Positions 1-9,462 of a stretch of DNA of 64,000 nt are shown piece by piece. The stretch spans positions 16,229,754 to 16,293,753 of the forward strand of contig CAIIXF020000011.1 in assembly GCA_903813345.2 (NCBI GenBank). The letters are read 5' to 3'. The position numbers and the translations under genes are program-made. Under the pieces are notes generated by a model. The model saw only the letters and a program-made list of their open reading frames with translations, had not been told where the DNA came from and did no database searches. This stretch comes from Owenia fusiformis (taxonomy: Eukaryota; Annelida; Polychaeta; Sabellida; Oweniidae). Position 1 is the first letter of the stretch; the number at the start of each line of letters is the position of its first letter.

Positions 1-170
1 ACGTCATATTGTTTTCCTTAGCTAGAAGTGATATAATCAGTGACGTCACATCGTTGCTATCGATCATCACTGGTTGCCTCTAGTAACGTGTGAGACGGCC
101 GTGTGAGACGGGAAAACTCACACGGTAATCAACCAATCAGATTACTGGAATTTTACAGAGCATGTGATAA
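1..170. repeat. Inverted copy of Crypton-flank repeat
   Basis: These 170 bases are a near-exact reverse complement of 8016-8185. They carry the TGACGTCA palindrome (41-48), the paired ACGTGTGAGACGG/CCGTGTGAGACGG segment and the end of a GTGATAA site (161-170). The window edge cuts the unit, so its true outer limit is unknown. It shows that the repeat flanking the tyrosine recombinase is dispersed and is not unique to that element. Confidence 0.85.
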
Positions 171-834
171 AGTACAGTATTACCTGTCTAATATGAATGC
201 TACTGGGACAACCAAAAAGTGTTCAGATTAGCAGGTGTACATATTTCAAATTTTCTTAAATATGGGAGTAAATGGGAGATAACAAAATTTGGACCAACAA
301 AAAATTTTCACATTAAGAGGTGTTTGGATTAGAGAGGTGTTCTGATATATAATGTTTCACTGTCATCCCCACTGTAATTATACTATGCATATCTTGTATT
401 GAATCTCTGTAAAATTTGAAAATCATTGCTTCAAAACTACACTTATTCAACAAATATTCCAAAATGTATGTAGAGAAGATAAAGGCACATCTTTTACTTG
501 TGCTTATTCAGTGATAAACTGGTTGATGATTTCATTGAATTTTTGGACTTATTTCAGGGTACAATGAAGATTAGACAGGTTTTACTTGATATACTTGTTC
601 ATATGACAGAAGACCCTTAAGATATAGTTAACAACTACTGCAGCAATTCAGTAACTGCAACTCAGGAACAGTAATAACTTCCATAGATTCCAGTTTCCAT
701 AACATTTCACAAATTAATCAGTCAAAAAAATTAAAATGTAAATATTTTCAGTCAATGTCAGAATATATGTAGGCCCTATGTAAATGTAAAGGAAGGAGCA
801 TTTGATGGCCAACTTGAAACTAAAATAACCTTAC
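171..834. other. No confident gene; left of SWSAP1 exon 4
   Basis: No recognised feature. The last SWSAP1 exon or exons, about 75 residues by comparison with the vertebrate protein, should lie to the left on the minus strand, but I could not find them here. A plus-strand acceptor (TTATTTCAG at 549-557) is followed by a 20-codon open frame ending in TAA at 620. It could be a terminal exon of another gene but matches nothing I know. Confidence 0.4.
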
Positions 835-911
835 CTTTTTGTTTGAATGTAGCTACAGGCATCGATGACTAATGCACAAAGTTTTGCAATGGCTTGCTCC
901 TTTCCACCATC
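835..911 (-). CDS. SWSAP1: SWSAP1-like exon 4
   Basis: Acceptor TTTTTACAG|GAT and donor AAAAAG|GTAAGG. Residues 131-155 form an amphipathic segment (IAKLCALVIDACSYI) like the post-Walker B helix of the family. The exon ends in phase 2, so at least one further exon is needed. Confidence 0.72.
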
Positions 912-3888
912 CTGTAAAAATATTGAAAAAAATCATACAAAGAAATCTTGCTAGCATACCTAGATGGACAGCAAGAGTTGAGAGTAACTTTCTAACAAGG
1001 CATTAACATGCAAAATGTCACTACCTGCAATTTGTAAGATGCCGAACACCAACCATGGAACACATTCCACAAAAAAAGTTAGAGACTATAACAATGTACT
1101 TTTGGTGGTAACATAGAAATGGTCACAATATATATTATCTACATCTGTATTCTTTCATGTTTTTGAACTATATTTAAAATGCAATTTAATATTGTTTTGC
1201 AAAAACTCTGAAAAAGTAGGTGTCCTCCGATTCTAATGCATTTCAGCATTGAACATCTACCTTAAGTTTATAAGCCTATACTATACATACTAGCCTAAAG
1301 ACTTAAGTATGGTAAGTAATACTCAATGAGGTTAATGTTACCTGAATTTGTTGAACATAGTGCTGGAAGTCATCTATGATTATAACAGTTGGTGGCTCCC
1401 CCTGAAGGTGAATGTTTCCAAGGTAACGGATTAGTTCATCTGTGCTATAGACGTACCTGAAATTGCCATCAACAAAAAACATATTTTTGAGTCTAAAAAT
1501 CCCCCAAATTGCTCATAATATCTAAATTTTTCATGATTTTCAAATTTTTCAATACTGGCTCCAGTGTCAGGGAAATCTGTTAGAAATCAATGGCCTTCAG
1601 GACTGTCAATAGATGGCGAAAAATTCAGTGGGTTTAATAGCATATTTTAACATGTAAAAATTGCTCCAAAAATCTCCCAAGATAAATCTTATTGAAAATA
1701 TTAAAAACTTCTATTTTTGAATCTTAAAACATGTTTGAAAATAATAATGAAGGAAAATATGATATTTATTTGATATATGTAGAGAATTTGAAGTTTCAAA
1801 ACAGCAATATTTACACACAAGCCAATCACCAATGGGCCAGTTGTGAAGAACAACCTAGTAGTTAACTGCCATCTATATGAGTCCTGGCTTTCATTAGGGA
1901 GGTGTGTATCTGACTGTGATGTCACATCAACCACCAATCGCTGAACACCATCCACAAAAAAGTCGGAGACTAAAACAATTTGTCACCACTTCTGGTGTAA
2001 CTTAGTCTTGTTTTAAGACTTTGGACCTCCCTCTCATTTACTTCACCAACACAACACAGGCCCGTAACCAGGATTTGCCAAGTGGGGTTCACTATTTGGA
2101 AAGTTCCAGGGGGGTCACTTTTGACAATTTTGGTCCAAAAATGGCCAAAATCACTTAAAAAGTGCTCGGAATGGTGAAAAACTGCATGATTTTGAAAGAA
2201 TTTTTGGCCAGGGGGGGAACCCATCGAACCCCCCCCCCTGACTACGGGCCTGCAACACATATAGGGGCTTGTAGCTAGACTAGTACTTACTGAAAGTTCA
2301 GATTTTTCATTGTATGTGGAGATGGAGCAGGCAGCCCGTGTACTTTGATAGGCATTGTGACGAATGGCTGTCGGCAGATATATGTGACCAGTTTACCATC
2401 AGCAGCAAAGCTTAAACCACACTGGAACAGAATGGACGTCTTGAAGCTAAAATAAATACAAAAAAGGTTCATGAATTTGTCCAAACAGTTTTTGGTATTT
2501 ATCATTTCAGTTTGAGCGCTAGCGTCATTTCATTTTCTATTACCCATCAACTCAAGATTTTCATTCCCATCAACTCATTTATCAATATCCCATCAAATAC
2601 TAAGGGCTGTTCATTCGCCAACCATGGACCTCTATACGAGGATAGAGGTTGATACGCCAAAAATAGAAATAGAACATTTTTTGTCTTGATCATTCAATTA
2701 CAAGGTCCCGAATCGAGTTGATTGTAGTATCACCATTGTTTTGTTCCATCCAATCCCAAGCAGGTATTATTTTTATCAACTCATGACTTACACTGTCAAC
2801 CAAAATTTGTTACGAGAAAATTAAAAAATTTCAACATTGTGTTATTTGCATTCTCTTCCTCTCTGCACTAATTTTACACTTGTACTCAACTCATGTGGAC
2901 ACCTAGTTCAACAAGTTAAACCAAATACCACGGCTTTCATTTAATAATCTGAATGTTATTGTTGCCGTGATTGGGTTGGTTAACTTCCGTGCTATGCTTT
3001 CATTCGTTGCAAATTCTCACGATCAGTTATTAATTAAACGCGCATAGAATTTCATGCGCGGCCAAAGGCCATCATTAATTTTTTGCATCAATGGCCGAAT
3101 AGGCACGGACGTCAAACTTAGGGCAGGCGACAAGATATGTCAGATAAGAAATAAGGCCCAGACTAGGTTTAACTTGTTGAACTAATCGACACCTTGTTTT
3201 CATACATCCCAAGGCCAAGGTCAGCACCATCCATCCTAGAGCACTGCCCAAGTCTACAGTAAGTTAAGGTACAGCTGGAAAGTAACATTTTGGTAAAAAA
3301 TTGCTATACCTGCACATGTTATTTTCTGGTACAAAATAAAGTATGAAGGCATGAGTCAATTTCCTTGCTTTTTTCAGGAAAGTATCATTACACTGTCTAC
3401 TTTTAGTGAACCTGGAAACAGGTCAGTGGTAGCTCCTGTGTTGTCAGGAAACTTTGAAAGAAAATTTAGAAAAATAGAAAATGTGAAATATCAGAATTTC
3501 CTGGAGTTCCCATTGAACTCCTACCAGATATTCTAAAAGAAGACAATGTAATGATACTTTCCTGAAAAAAGCAATGCAATTGACACATGCCTTCATACTT
3601 TATCTTGTACCAGAAAATAACATGTGCTGGTATAGCAATTTTTTACCAAAATGTTACTTTCCAGCTGTACCTTAAAAATGAAATTCAAATTCAAAATTGA
3701 AAAAATATAAAAGATTAAAGGTTTTTGCTGGAGTTTAGCACAATAACACAAATTGACGAGCCATCTTACCAATCTCTGTCACCTAATACAACAATAGCAC
3801 TACTTTCGGGAAGCTGGTCACGAATATCTTGCTCTGATTTCATGTCTTTTGAAGAGACAGGAAACATTCGATTTAAAACTGCCGCCAT
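835..3888 (-). CDS. SWSAP1: SWSAP1-like RecA-fold ATPase (3' part missing)
   Basis: Partner ATPase of the SWIM-domain protein SWS1/ZSWIM7 in the metazoan Shu-like complex, which promotes RAD51 filament assembly in homologous recombination (known for the family). Four exons join in phase with consensus splice sites: 3770-3888, 2291-2446, 1342-1456 and 835-911. They give 155 residues before an open 3' boundary. The Walker A region is G36-x4-F41-K42-T43, followed by an alpha helix and a strand like that of SWSAP1. The Walker B strand is T115-VIII-D120-D121. Start M1 at 3888 has a good context (AAAAATGG); another ATG lies eight codons upstream at 3912. The canonical Walker A glycine before Lys is Phe here. 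The vertebrate protein is about 229 residues, so about a third is missing, probably beyond the window edge. Assignment rests on recalled similarity over the P-loop, Walker B and intervening segments. Confidence 0.78.
1342..1456 (-). CDS. SWSAP1: SWSAP1-like exon 3 (Walker B)
   Basis: Acceptor TTTCAG|G and donor CAG|GTAACA. It encodes residues 93-130, with the hydrophobic strand TVIIIDD as Walker B. In-phase joining to both neighbours supports a real exon. Confidence 0.82.
2059..2252. mobile_element. Short GGCCCGTA/TACGGGCC inverted-repeat element
   Basis: A 194-bp element in SWSAP1 intron 2. GGCCCGTAACCAGG at the left and CCTGACTACGGGCC at the right are inverted. CAACACA stands on both sides (2052-2058, 2253-2259) as a likely target duplication. 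The G-rich inner part (GGGTTCG...CCCCCC) recurs at 42727-42897 and around 56750-56860, so the family is dispersed. Confidence 0.6.
2291..2446 (-). CDS. SWSAP1: SWSAP1-like exon 2
   Basis: Acceptor ATTTTAG|C completes a Cys codon and continues FKTSILFQCG, the P-loop Lys-Thr and following helix. It ends at donor TTTCA|GTAAGT inside the Gln92 codon. Confidence 0.82.
3268..3671. mobile_element. TTAA-flanked foldback MITE
   Basis: A 404-bp element in SWSAP1 intron 1 with near-perfect inverted arms of about 135 bp: GGTACAGCTGGAAAGTAAC at the left and its complement at the right. It is flanked by TTAA at 3264-3267 and 3672-3675. A TTAA duplication is typical of piggyBac and Kolobok elements. There is no transposase frame, so it is non-autonomous. 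Confidence 0.75.
3770..3888 (-). CDS. SWSAP1: SWSAP1-like exon 1
   Basis: First coding exon, 39 codons plus two bases. It ends in the beta strand and start of the P-loop (AIVVLGDRD) at donor TTG|GTAAGA. Phase 2 matches exon 2. Confidence 0.75.
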
Positions 3889-4149
3889 TTTTAAAGATAG
3901 GGGGCGTGGCATTGAGAAGTTCAAGTTTTCTCCAAACCTCGCCCGGACACTTTGTTGTCTCCAGGTTTGAATCACGTTATAAGTTTATACTCACCCTATA
4001 TCGTTTTTATTTTCGTAGAGATATTGTAGTATTGTCATAGCTACAAGATCTTGAAAGATGATAAGTGAAGTTAGCTCAACATTTAGTATTGCAGTCATTC
4101 AATGAGGAGAGTACTTTGGCGACGTAAATGTTTACCTGAGTGACAGGGT

Positions 4150-5060
4150 GAATATTATGTGTGTCAGTTTGATAGGTATTATAGACTAGAAACCCTAGAA
4201 GCCCTAGGATAAAAAAAGTTGTATATCCCTCGGGATATTCCTTGTATCCAAAACCTCCCAGTGCATAACCCCTATTTATCCCATACTTGAACGTGTTATA
4301 GGTACATAAAGCCGGTTTGTAAAAACTTATATTTTCATCAGCGGGCAGATATAGCTTTACGTCCCGCTCAGAGCGGGCAGATATAGTATATCTGCCCGCT
4401 ACGTCATAATCGCCGCTCGCATATTTGTTCATAATTTGTAACGTTCGCGTAATGACTTTTAAAGACAATGGAGAAAACATAGACAATCGGGATCTGTTTG
4501 ATGGTTTAAAAAAAGGGAAGGAGTATCCACTTAATCAATCAAAAATTCGAGAAAATAAATCTGGGAATATTTGAGAGAACAGGAAAATCCGCCGACGGCC
4601 AGGAAAAACAAAACTGGACATGAATATTCTAAAATATTTCCACGATTGAACAATGTGAACCAGATGACCAAGATTGGTATGGGATAAACATATTATCCTA
4701 TAGTCGGTTCGGGATATTGGGATTATCCCTTGGCCAATATAATATATTTTCCCTCGGGACCTGCGGCCCTCGGGCAAATATATTATATTGGCCTCGGGAT
4801 AATCCCAATATCCTGAACCTCATATAGGATAATCTCTATGTATTCCATACCTGATGAGGTTTCAGGGACATATCAACCGGGAATATATTCCATATCCGGG
4901 CAAATATTTTTCGTATGTCCCGCTCCAACGGAGTTCCGGGACATATAAATCGTATGTCCCGCTCAAAAAAGGTTTAAAAATAAATTCGGGAAAAAAAATT
5001 GAAAATAAAAATTTGAAAAAATTGTGGAAAAAAATTATGTAAAAAAATTGTGAAAAAACG
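4150..5060. repeat. Nested-palindrome repeat family R1, copy 1
   Basis: A dense series of short imperfect palindromes: CCTCCCAGTGCATAACCCCT, CCCGCTCAGAGCGGG, GGGATAATCCC, TATCTGCCCGCT. The part at about 4370-4510 is an inverted copy of 31614-31760. Related copies lie at 13180-14310, 30430-30830 and 31500-31860. Open frames here (for example 4076-4486 minus) are by-products of the repeat. Confidence 0.6.
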
Positions 5061-5140
5061 TTGAAAAAAAAATTTGGAAATTTTTTTTGATATTTTTGGA
5101 AAAAATTGAAAACAAATTTGGAAAAAGTTTGAATTTTTTT

Positions 5141-5205
5141 CGAGGTCTCCTCTGCCGAAGGCAGCGCAAAGTAGGAGCGTAGCGACTACTTTGCGGGAGA
5201 CCTCG
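5141..5205. repeat. Two-tier hairpin with GAGCGTAGCGA loop
   Basis: Outer stem CGAGGTCTCC (5141-5150) pairs with 5196-5205. Inner stem GCAAAGTAG (5166-5174) pairs perfectly with 5186-5194 around the 11-base loop GAGCGTAGCGA. This is a strong potential cruciform about 100 bp left of the 1204-bp element. Confidence 0.8.
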
Positions 5206-5314
5206 AACCATTGATCGGCAAAAATGCCCTAATACGTCACTTCCGCTGAATAGAAAAAAGTAGTATTCAAAAATAAATGTAGTCCCAACACAATTGTGAT
5301 CATGACGAGTCAGT

Positions 5315-6518
5315 CAAGGGAAAGATCAATACCCGGTGATTTCAGCGGGAAGTGGCGTTTCGTTCATTGGATGAGCTGCGCGCGCACGCATAAATGTGAT
5401 TATCCAATATAATTAGGGGAGGGCTATTTGAAGTAGTTTTTGGTCTCAGGCGCGACCCAGGGCTGTTGTCTTAAGGACATTTCGTTGAAAATGAGCCATT
5501 CGGCTGATAATTGGTAAGAGTTTGCGATCTTATAATGTATAACTGTTACTCAGACACATATTTTGACACGATTCTGTTGGAAATAAGCTTTGAACCGAGA
5601 GATATTCACGATTGATATGCACATTTTTGATTGTGCCATTGCTTTTCTATTGCACAATCCATGTATTGATAGAAGAAACATTAATAATACAGATTGGTTT
5701 ACCTTCAATACATGGCAGACACTACATATCGGTCTATTAATACCAGTTTGTGCCTTAAATAGTTTTATATTTCCATCCACGGCCTGGAGCCTGGGTGTGT
5801 TTGTCTCTTATGTGTATGCTTGTGCATGGACTTCTAATCACTAGCAGAATTTAACATGATGCAAACTCGACATTATAACTCATGCTGTAACATTTTGACT
5901 TCGCTGGAAAACAATAGGAATTCTTTTTTCTTGCCAATCAATCATGAATCACAATCAAAATTTCAGAATGATCAATCAGGCAATGGTCCAAATCAAGTTA
6001 TAACATTATATGATATTCAGCAAGAAGTCCGGTAGAAATACAGAATATTTTAACATCAAAGCTGAAAGTTAAAAGCTAATCTGTCAATTTTCTGTCTGCA
6101 AAAGAGCGTCCCAAGAGCGTTTACATTTGACACAATAACAGACTGAGGCTTTGAAATCTAGGATTCCCCAGGAAAATATGACGTCATACTAATTAGCATA
6201 AGGATTTCCCTATTGGGGTGGGTCGAGCCTTGTTCGAAAACACAATCCATAAATACATGCTAATTTCTAAGGAGATAGGAAGTGTATAACGTGTTTATCG
6301 ATTTTGTTTAAAGATTTAATCAATTATCAAATTGTTTAAGTGGATAAAGTGGTCACACTTGCTTCAATTCATAGCGAAATCGACGGATAGAAACTGACCG
6401 AATTCCCGATATCCTACCCCGTATTACTGTAGGCTATAAGCACAGTGACCTACAGAGGGCGCTATCACAAACAAGTACTGGACGAACCGATAAATTCCCG
6501 GGTATTGTAACGCCCTTG
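5315..6518 (+). mobile_element. 1204-bp non-autonomous DNA transposon, copy A
   Basis: The element starts CAAGGGAAAGATCAATACCC and ends with the complement of CAAGGGCGTTACAATACCC, so its own short terminal inverted repeats share CAAGGG and CAATACCCGG. The 7-bp AGTCAGT stands at 5308-5314 and 6519-6525 as target duplication. Copy B at 11507-12710 has the same length and only a few differences, implying recent movement. No protein longer than about 85 residues is encoded. The superfamily is uncertain: CA...TG ends with a 7-bp duplication could be P-like or hAT-like. Confidence 0.85.
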
Positions 6519-6525
6519 AGTCAGT

Positions 6526-7218
6526 AAGCTAGGATGTAGGCACAGTTGTAATCTTTTTGCAATGGCAACATGCCATTTCTTCTGAAAATGCGTTTATTTG
6601 GGTTATCTGAAGGAAAATTTCGAGTCAAGTGGCGTATTAATTTTGCCTTCATTTTTGTGAATTTCAATTTGTGTCTGCAGAGAGAGGGGGTAGTGTCACA
6701 ATTGACCAATTATTTCGAAAAGTAGATGATTGGCCCCTATTGAGTTTAGTGTCAAGATGTAGCTTAGACATAGCTTTAGAACCTCAGATAGGCCAGTGAG
6801 GCCACATAAATCCATAACTCGAGATAAAAAGTCAGGCGTTTGCCCTTTTGCCCATTGACTAGTATGGTGACGTGAATAAGCCCTTTTAGCCTTAGCTAAT
6901 TCCATTTATAGATGGCAGTCATATGATAAAAATTCAGGAAATGATAACATAGAAGGTATGGGGATTCTCTAGATTTTTCACCCTTTTCTTTGATTCTTTG
7001 AAAAAATTATTTTTATTTTAAAAATTTTTTGGGCCATAGGTCATGATGAAATTTTTATCTATTTAAAGACATCAAAGATATATCTTTTCCAACTGTTATA
7101 CAACTGGAAAATGACTAATTGGTCAAGGGTCACTACAGGGCCATACATTACATGTGAATTAGTTAATCTACTTTCTTCTTAGTATTTCTTCTGAAAGTAC
7201 AAGATATCTAACATCTAT
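6526..7218. other. Intergenic, nothing recognised
   Basis: AT-rich sequence between the 1204-bp element and a small inverted repeat. The short open frames have no exon-like boundaries and no recognisable protein. No feature seen. Confidence 0.5.
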
Positions 7219-7652
7219 AAGGCCATAAGAAGTAGATTCTTTGTTTTGTGTCCTCGCAAAATCCAAATCATGCAAGGATACAAGGAAAACAAACACAAAC
7301 TCAAGAAAAAACACAAACTTGTTTGCTGAGAAATGTATACATTTCAAGGGCATAAAAGGGCATGACATACCAATTTCTATGTATCTAATACATTCTATAC
7401 AGTATATTTAAACATATAGCTATTTCAAGGGTAAAAATAAGAAAATACATTATGTATGCCAAAGTAATCAAAAACACTGTCCATTTTGATGCACATCAAA
7501 TTATCCTCCATTTTGTCTGATTCTGATTGAACGAAATGCGATGGTACTTCCAGACTTTGTGATTGCTATTTAGATGTGTTTGCTTTTTCTGATTTACTCA
7601 AAATCATGCAAGCAAGGGGACGCAAAACAAAGAATCTACTTCTTATGGCCTA
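7219..7652. repeat. TA-flanked inverted-repeat element (MITE-like)
   Basis: Arms of about 36 bp: AGGCCATAAGAAGTAGATTC followed by TTTGTTTTGYGTCC on the left (from about 7220), with its complement ending at 7650. TA flanks both ends, as for Tc1/mariner-type insertions. The interior is AT-rich and non-coding. The remainder to 7936 shows nothing. Confidence 0.55.
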
Positions 7653-7936
7653 ATTACATTTTGTAGTATTTGTTAATAAAAATGTGTGGAGAAAAAACTT
7701 TTGAAACATTTTCAATGATATCAAATATAAGTCTAAGTTGGCACATTGGATCAGTTTCTGAGTCTGCAAATAAATTATTTGGGATTAGTTATAAAACTAT
7801 GTCTGAATGTAAACTCTCAAATCCTGCATCAAATATCTGAATGATCTCTAACTATCTAGTTAACTTAACCTTTTATCCTGTAACATTGTAATTCAAGCTG
7901 CACTTAAAACAAGCATTATCACATGCTCTGTAAAAT

Positions 7937-8890
7937 TCTTCGCTTTCGTGGTGATACAATTTTACTTTCGTGGAAGATTTCCCGTATCACACGCTGAAAC
8001 GTGTGATAACTGATATTATCACATGCTCTGTAAAATTCCAGTAATCTGATTGGTTGATTACCGTGTGAGTTTTCCCGTCTCACACGGCCGTCTCACACGT
8101 TACTAGAGGCAACCAGTGATGATCAATAGCAACGATGTGACGTCACTGATTATATCACTTCTAGCTAAGGAAAACAATATGACGTCATACTATTTCACAA
8201 ACAAGTACGAATACAACGGTATGACGTCATATTGTTTCAAAGCGAAATCAAAAATTATAATAGTTACCAGAAGTACTGAACACAATCATAACTGAACTGA
8301 CCAAATCAAAATGCTTCAAAATTCCTAGACATGTGATAAAATCGTCATCACACGTTTCAGCTTATGTGATACAGGAAATATTCCACTCGGGTAACAATGC
8401 TTCGCTTTCGTGGATGATACAGTATTACCTTTCGTACAATGTCTGTGATAAAATTGTTATCACACGTTTCATCTTCTTTTTCATGTAATGAGAAGTAGCC
8501 ACATACCTATTGCCCAATCAAATTACTGGAATTTCACAGAGTATGTGATAAAATCGTCATCACACTCCTAATGAAATTACTGGAATTGTACAATGTCTGT
8601 GATAAAATTGTTATCACACGTTTCAAGCTTCGCTTTCGTGGTGATACAATTTTACTTTCGTGGAAGATTTCCCGTATCACACGCTGAAACGTGTGATAAC
8701 TGATATTATCACATGCTCTGTTAAATTCCAGTAATCTGATTGGTTGATTACCGTGTGAGTTTTCCCGTCTCACACGGCCGTCTCACACGTTACTAGAGGC
8801 AACCAGTGATGACGTTTCATATTTTTCCCTGGGATATTGTTGATGACGTCATTACTGAATTGAACGGGTACACGAGGAATAAATGGGTTA
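7937..8890. repeat. Left palindromic repeat cluster of the Crypton
   Basis: Shuffled copies of a few modules lie upstream of the recombinase. Module 1 (CTTCGCTTTCGTGG...ACGTGTGATAACTGATA) occurs at 7937-8015 and 8630-8705 and again at 11041-11118. Module 2 (TGTCTGTGATAAAATTG...) occurs at 8441 and 8595 and again at 10855. Each module holds inverted pairs: GTGATAA-N5-TTATCAC at 8445-8463 and 8599-8617, GTGATAA-N6-TTATCAC at 8003-8022 and 8693-8712, and TATCACACG-N6-CGTGTGATA around 7986-8009 and 8676-8699. Their spacing resembles tyrosine recombinase core sites, but that role is an inference. Confidence 0.75.
8138..8851. promoter_or_regulatory. Four CRE-like TGACGTCA palindromes upstream of Crypton
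   Basis: Perfect TGACGTCA octamers occur at 8138-8145, 8180-8187, 8222-8229 and 8844-8851, with half-sites (TGACGTAAT, TTACGTCAC) closer to the start codon. TGACGTCA is the known binding site of CREB/ATF bZIP factors. The last lies about 100 bp before the ATG. The promoter role is an inference. Confidence 0.45.
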
Positions 8891-8949
8891 TGACGTAATA
8901 GTGTAATATATTTGGTAGAAATTACGTCACATCATTCATACGCTGAACG

Positions 8950-9462
8950 ATGGAGGCGGTGGACGTGCTGAGCCCAAACAAGCGATTTGCTACAATATCT
9001 GATGATGAAGTTGAATTAAAAAGACAAAAGATGACACCAATAGGGACGAAAAGAGCTAATGAGAAGGCTGCAAGAATTCTTAATGAGTATTTGAAGGAAA
9101 CTGCGTATGAGCGTGGTGAACATTTTGTGAACTTTCCGAAGGAAGAATTAGACAAGATTCTTGCAAGATTCTATCTAGCTGCGCGCAAAAAGGATGGTTC
9201 AATGTACAGGATTGCAACACTTGAGAATTTCCGTCATTCTTTGAATAGATATCTACAGGAAAACTATGGACATCCTATTGACATTATGAAAGACGAAATC
9301 TTCAAATCGTCGAATAAATCATTTATCACTGCCAAAAAGGAGCTCAAACAAAACGGACAAGGATTCGTCGAACATTACCCTGAGATAGGTAAAGAGGACT
9401 TGGACAAGCTCTACAGTTCCATGTACATGGATGTCAATACCCCCGTGGGTTTGTTCAACAAG
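8950..9462 (+). CDS. Tyrosine recombinase exon 1
   Basis: 171 codons ending at donor AAG|GTGAGT. Contains the charged N-terminus with a basic patch (KRQKMTPIGTKR) and the core-binding domain, including the segment YRIATLENFRHSLNRYLQEN typical of DUF3504 proteins. Confidence 0.88.

Noticed and set aside
558-620. Plus-strand terminal exon of an unknown gene
   Set aside because: Acceptor and 20-codon frame are plausible, but it is too short, matches no family known to me and would overlap the expected SWSAP1 transcript.
4076-4486. 136-codon minus-strand frame
   Set aside because: Falls in R1 palindromic repeats; the product mirrors the repeat words.
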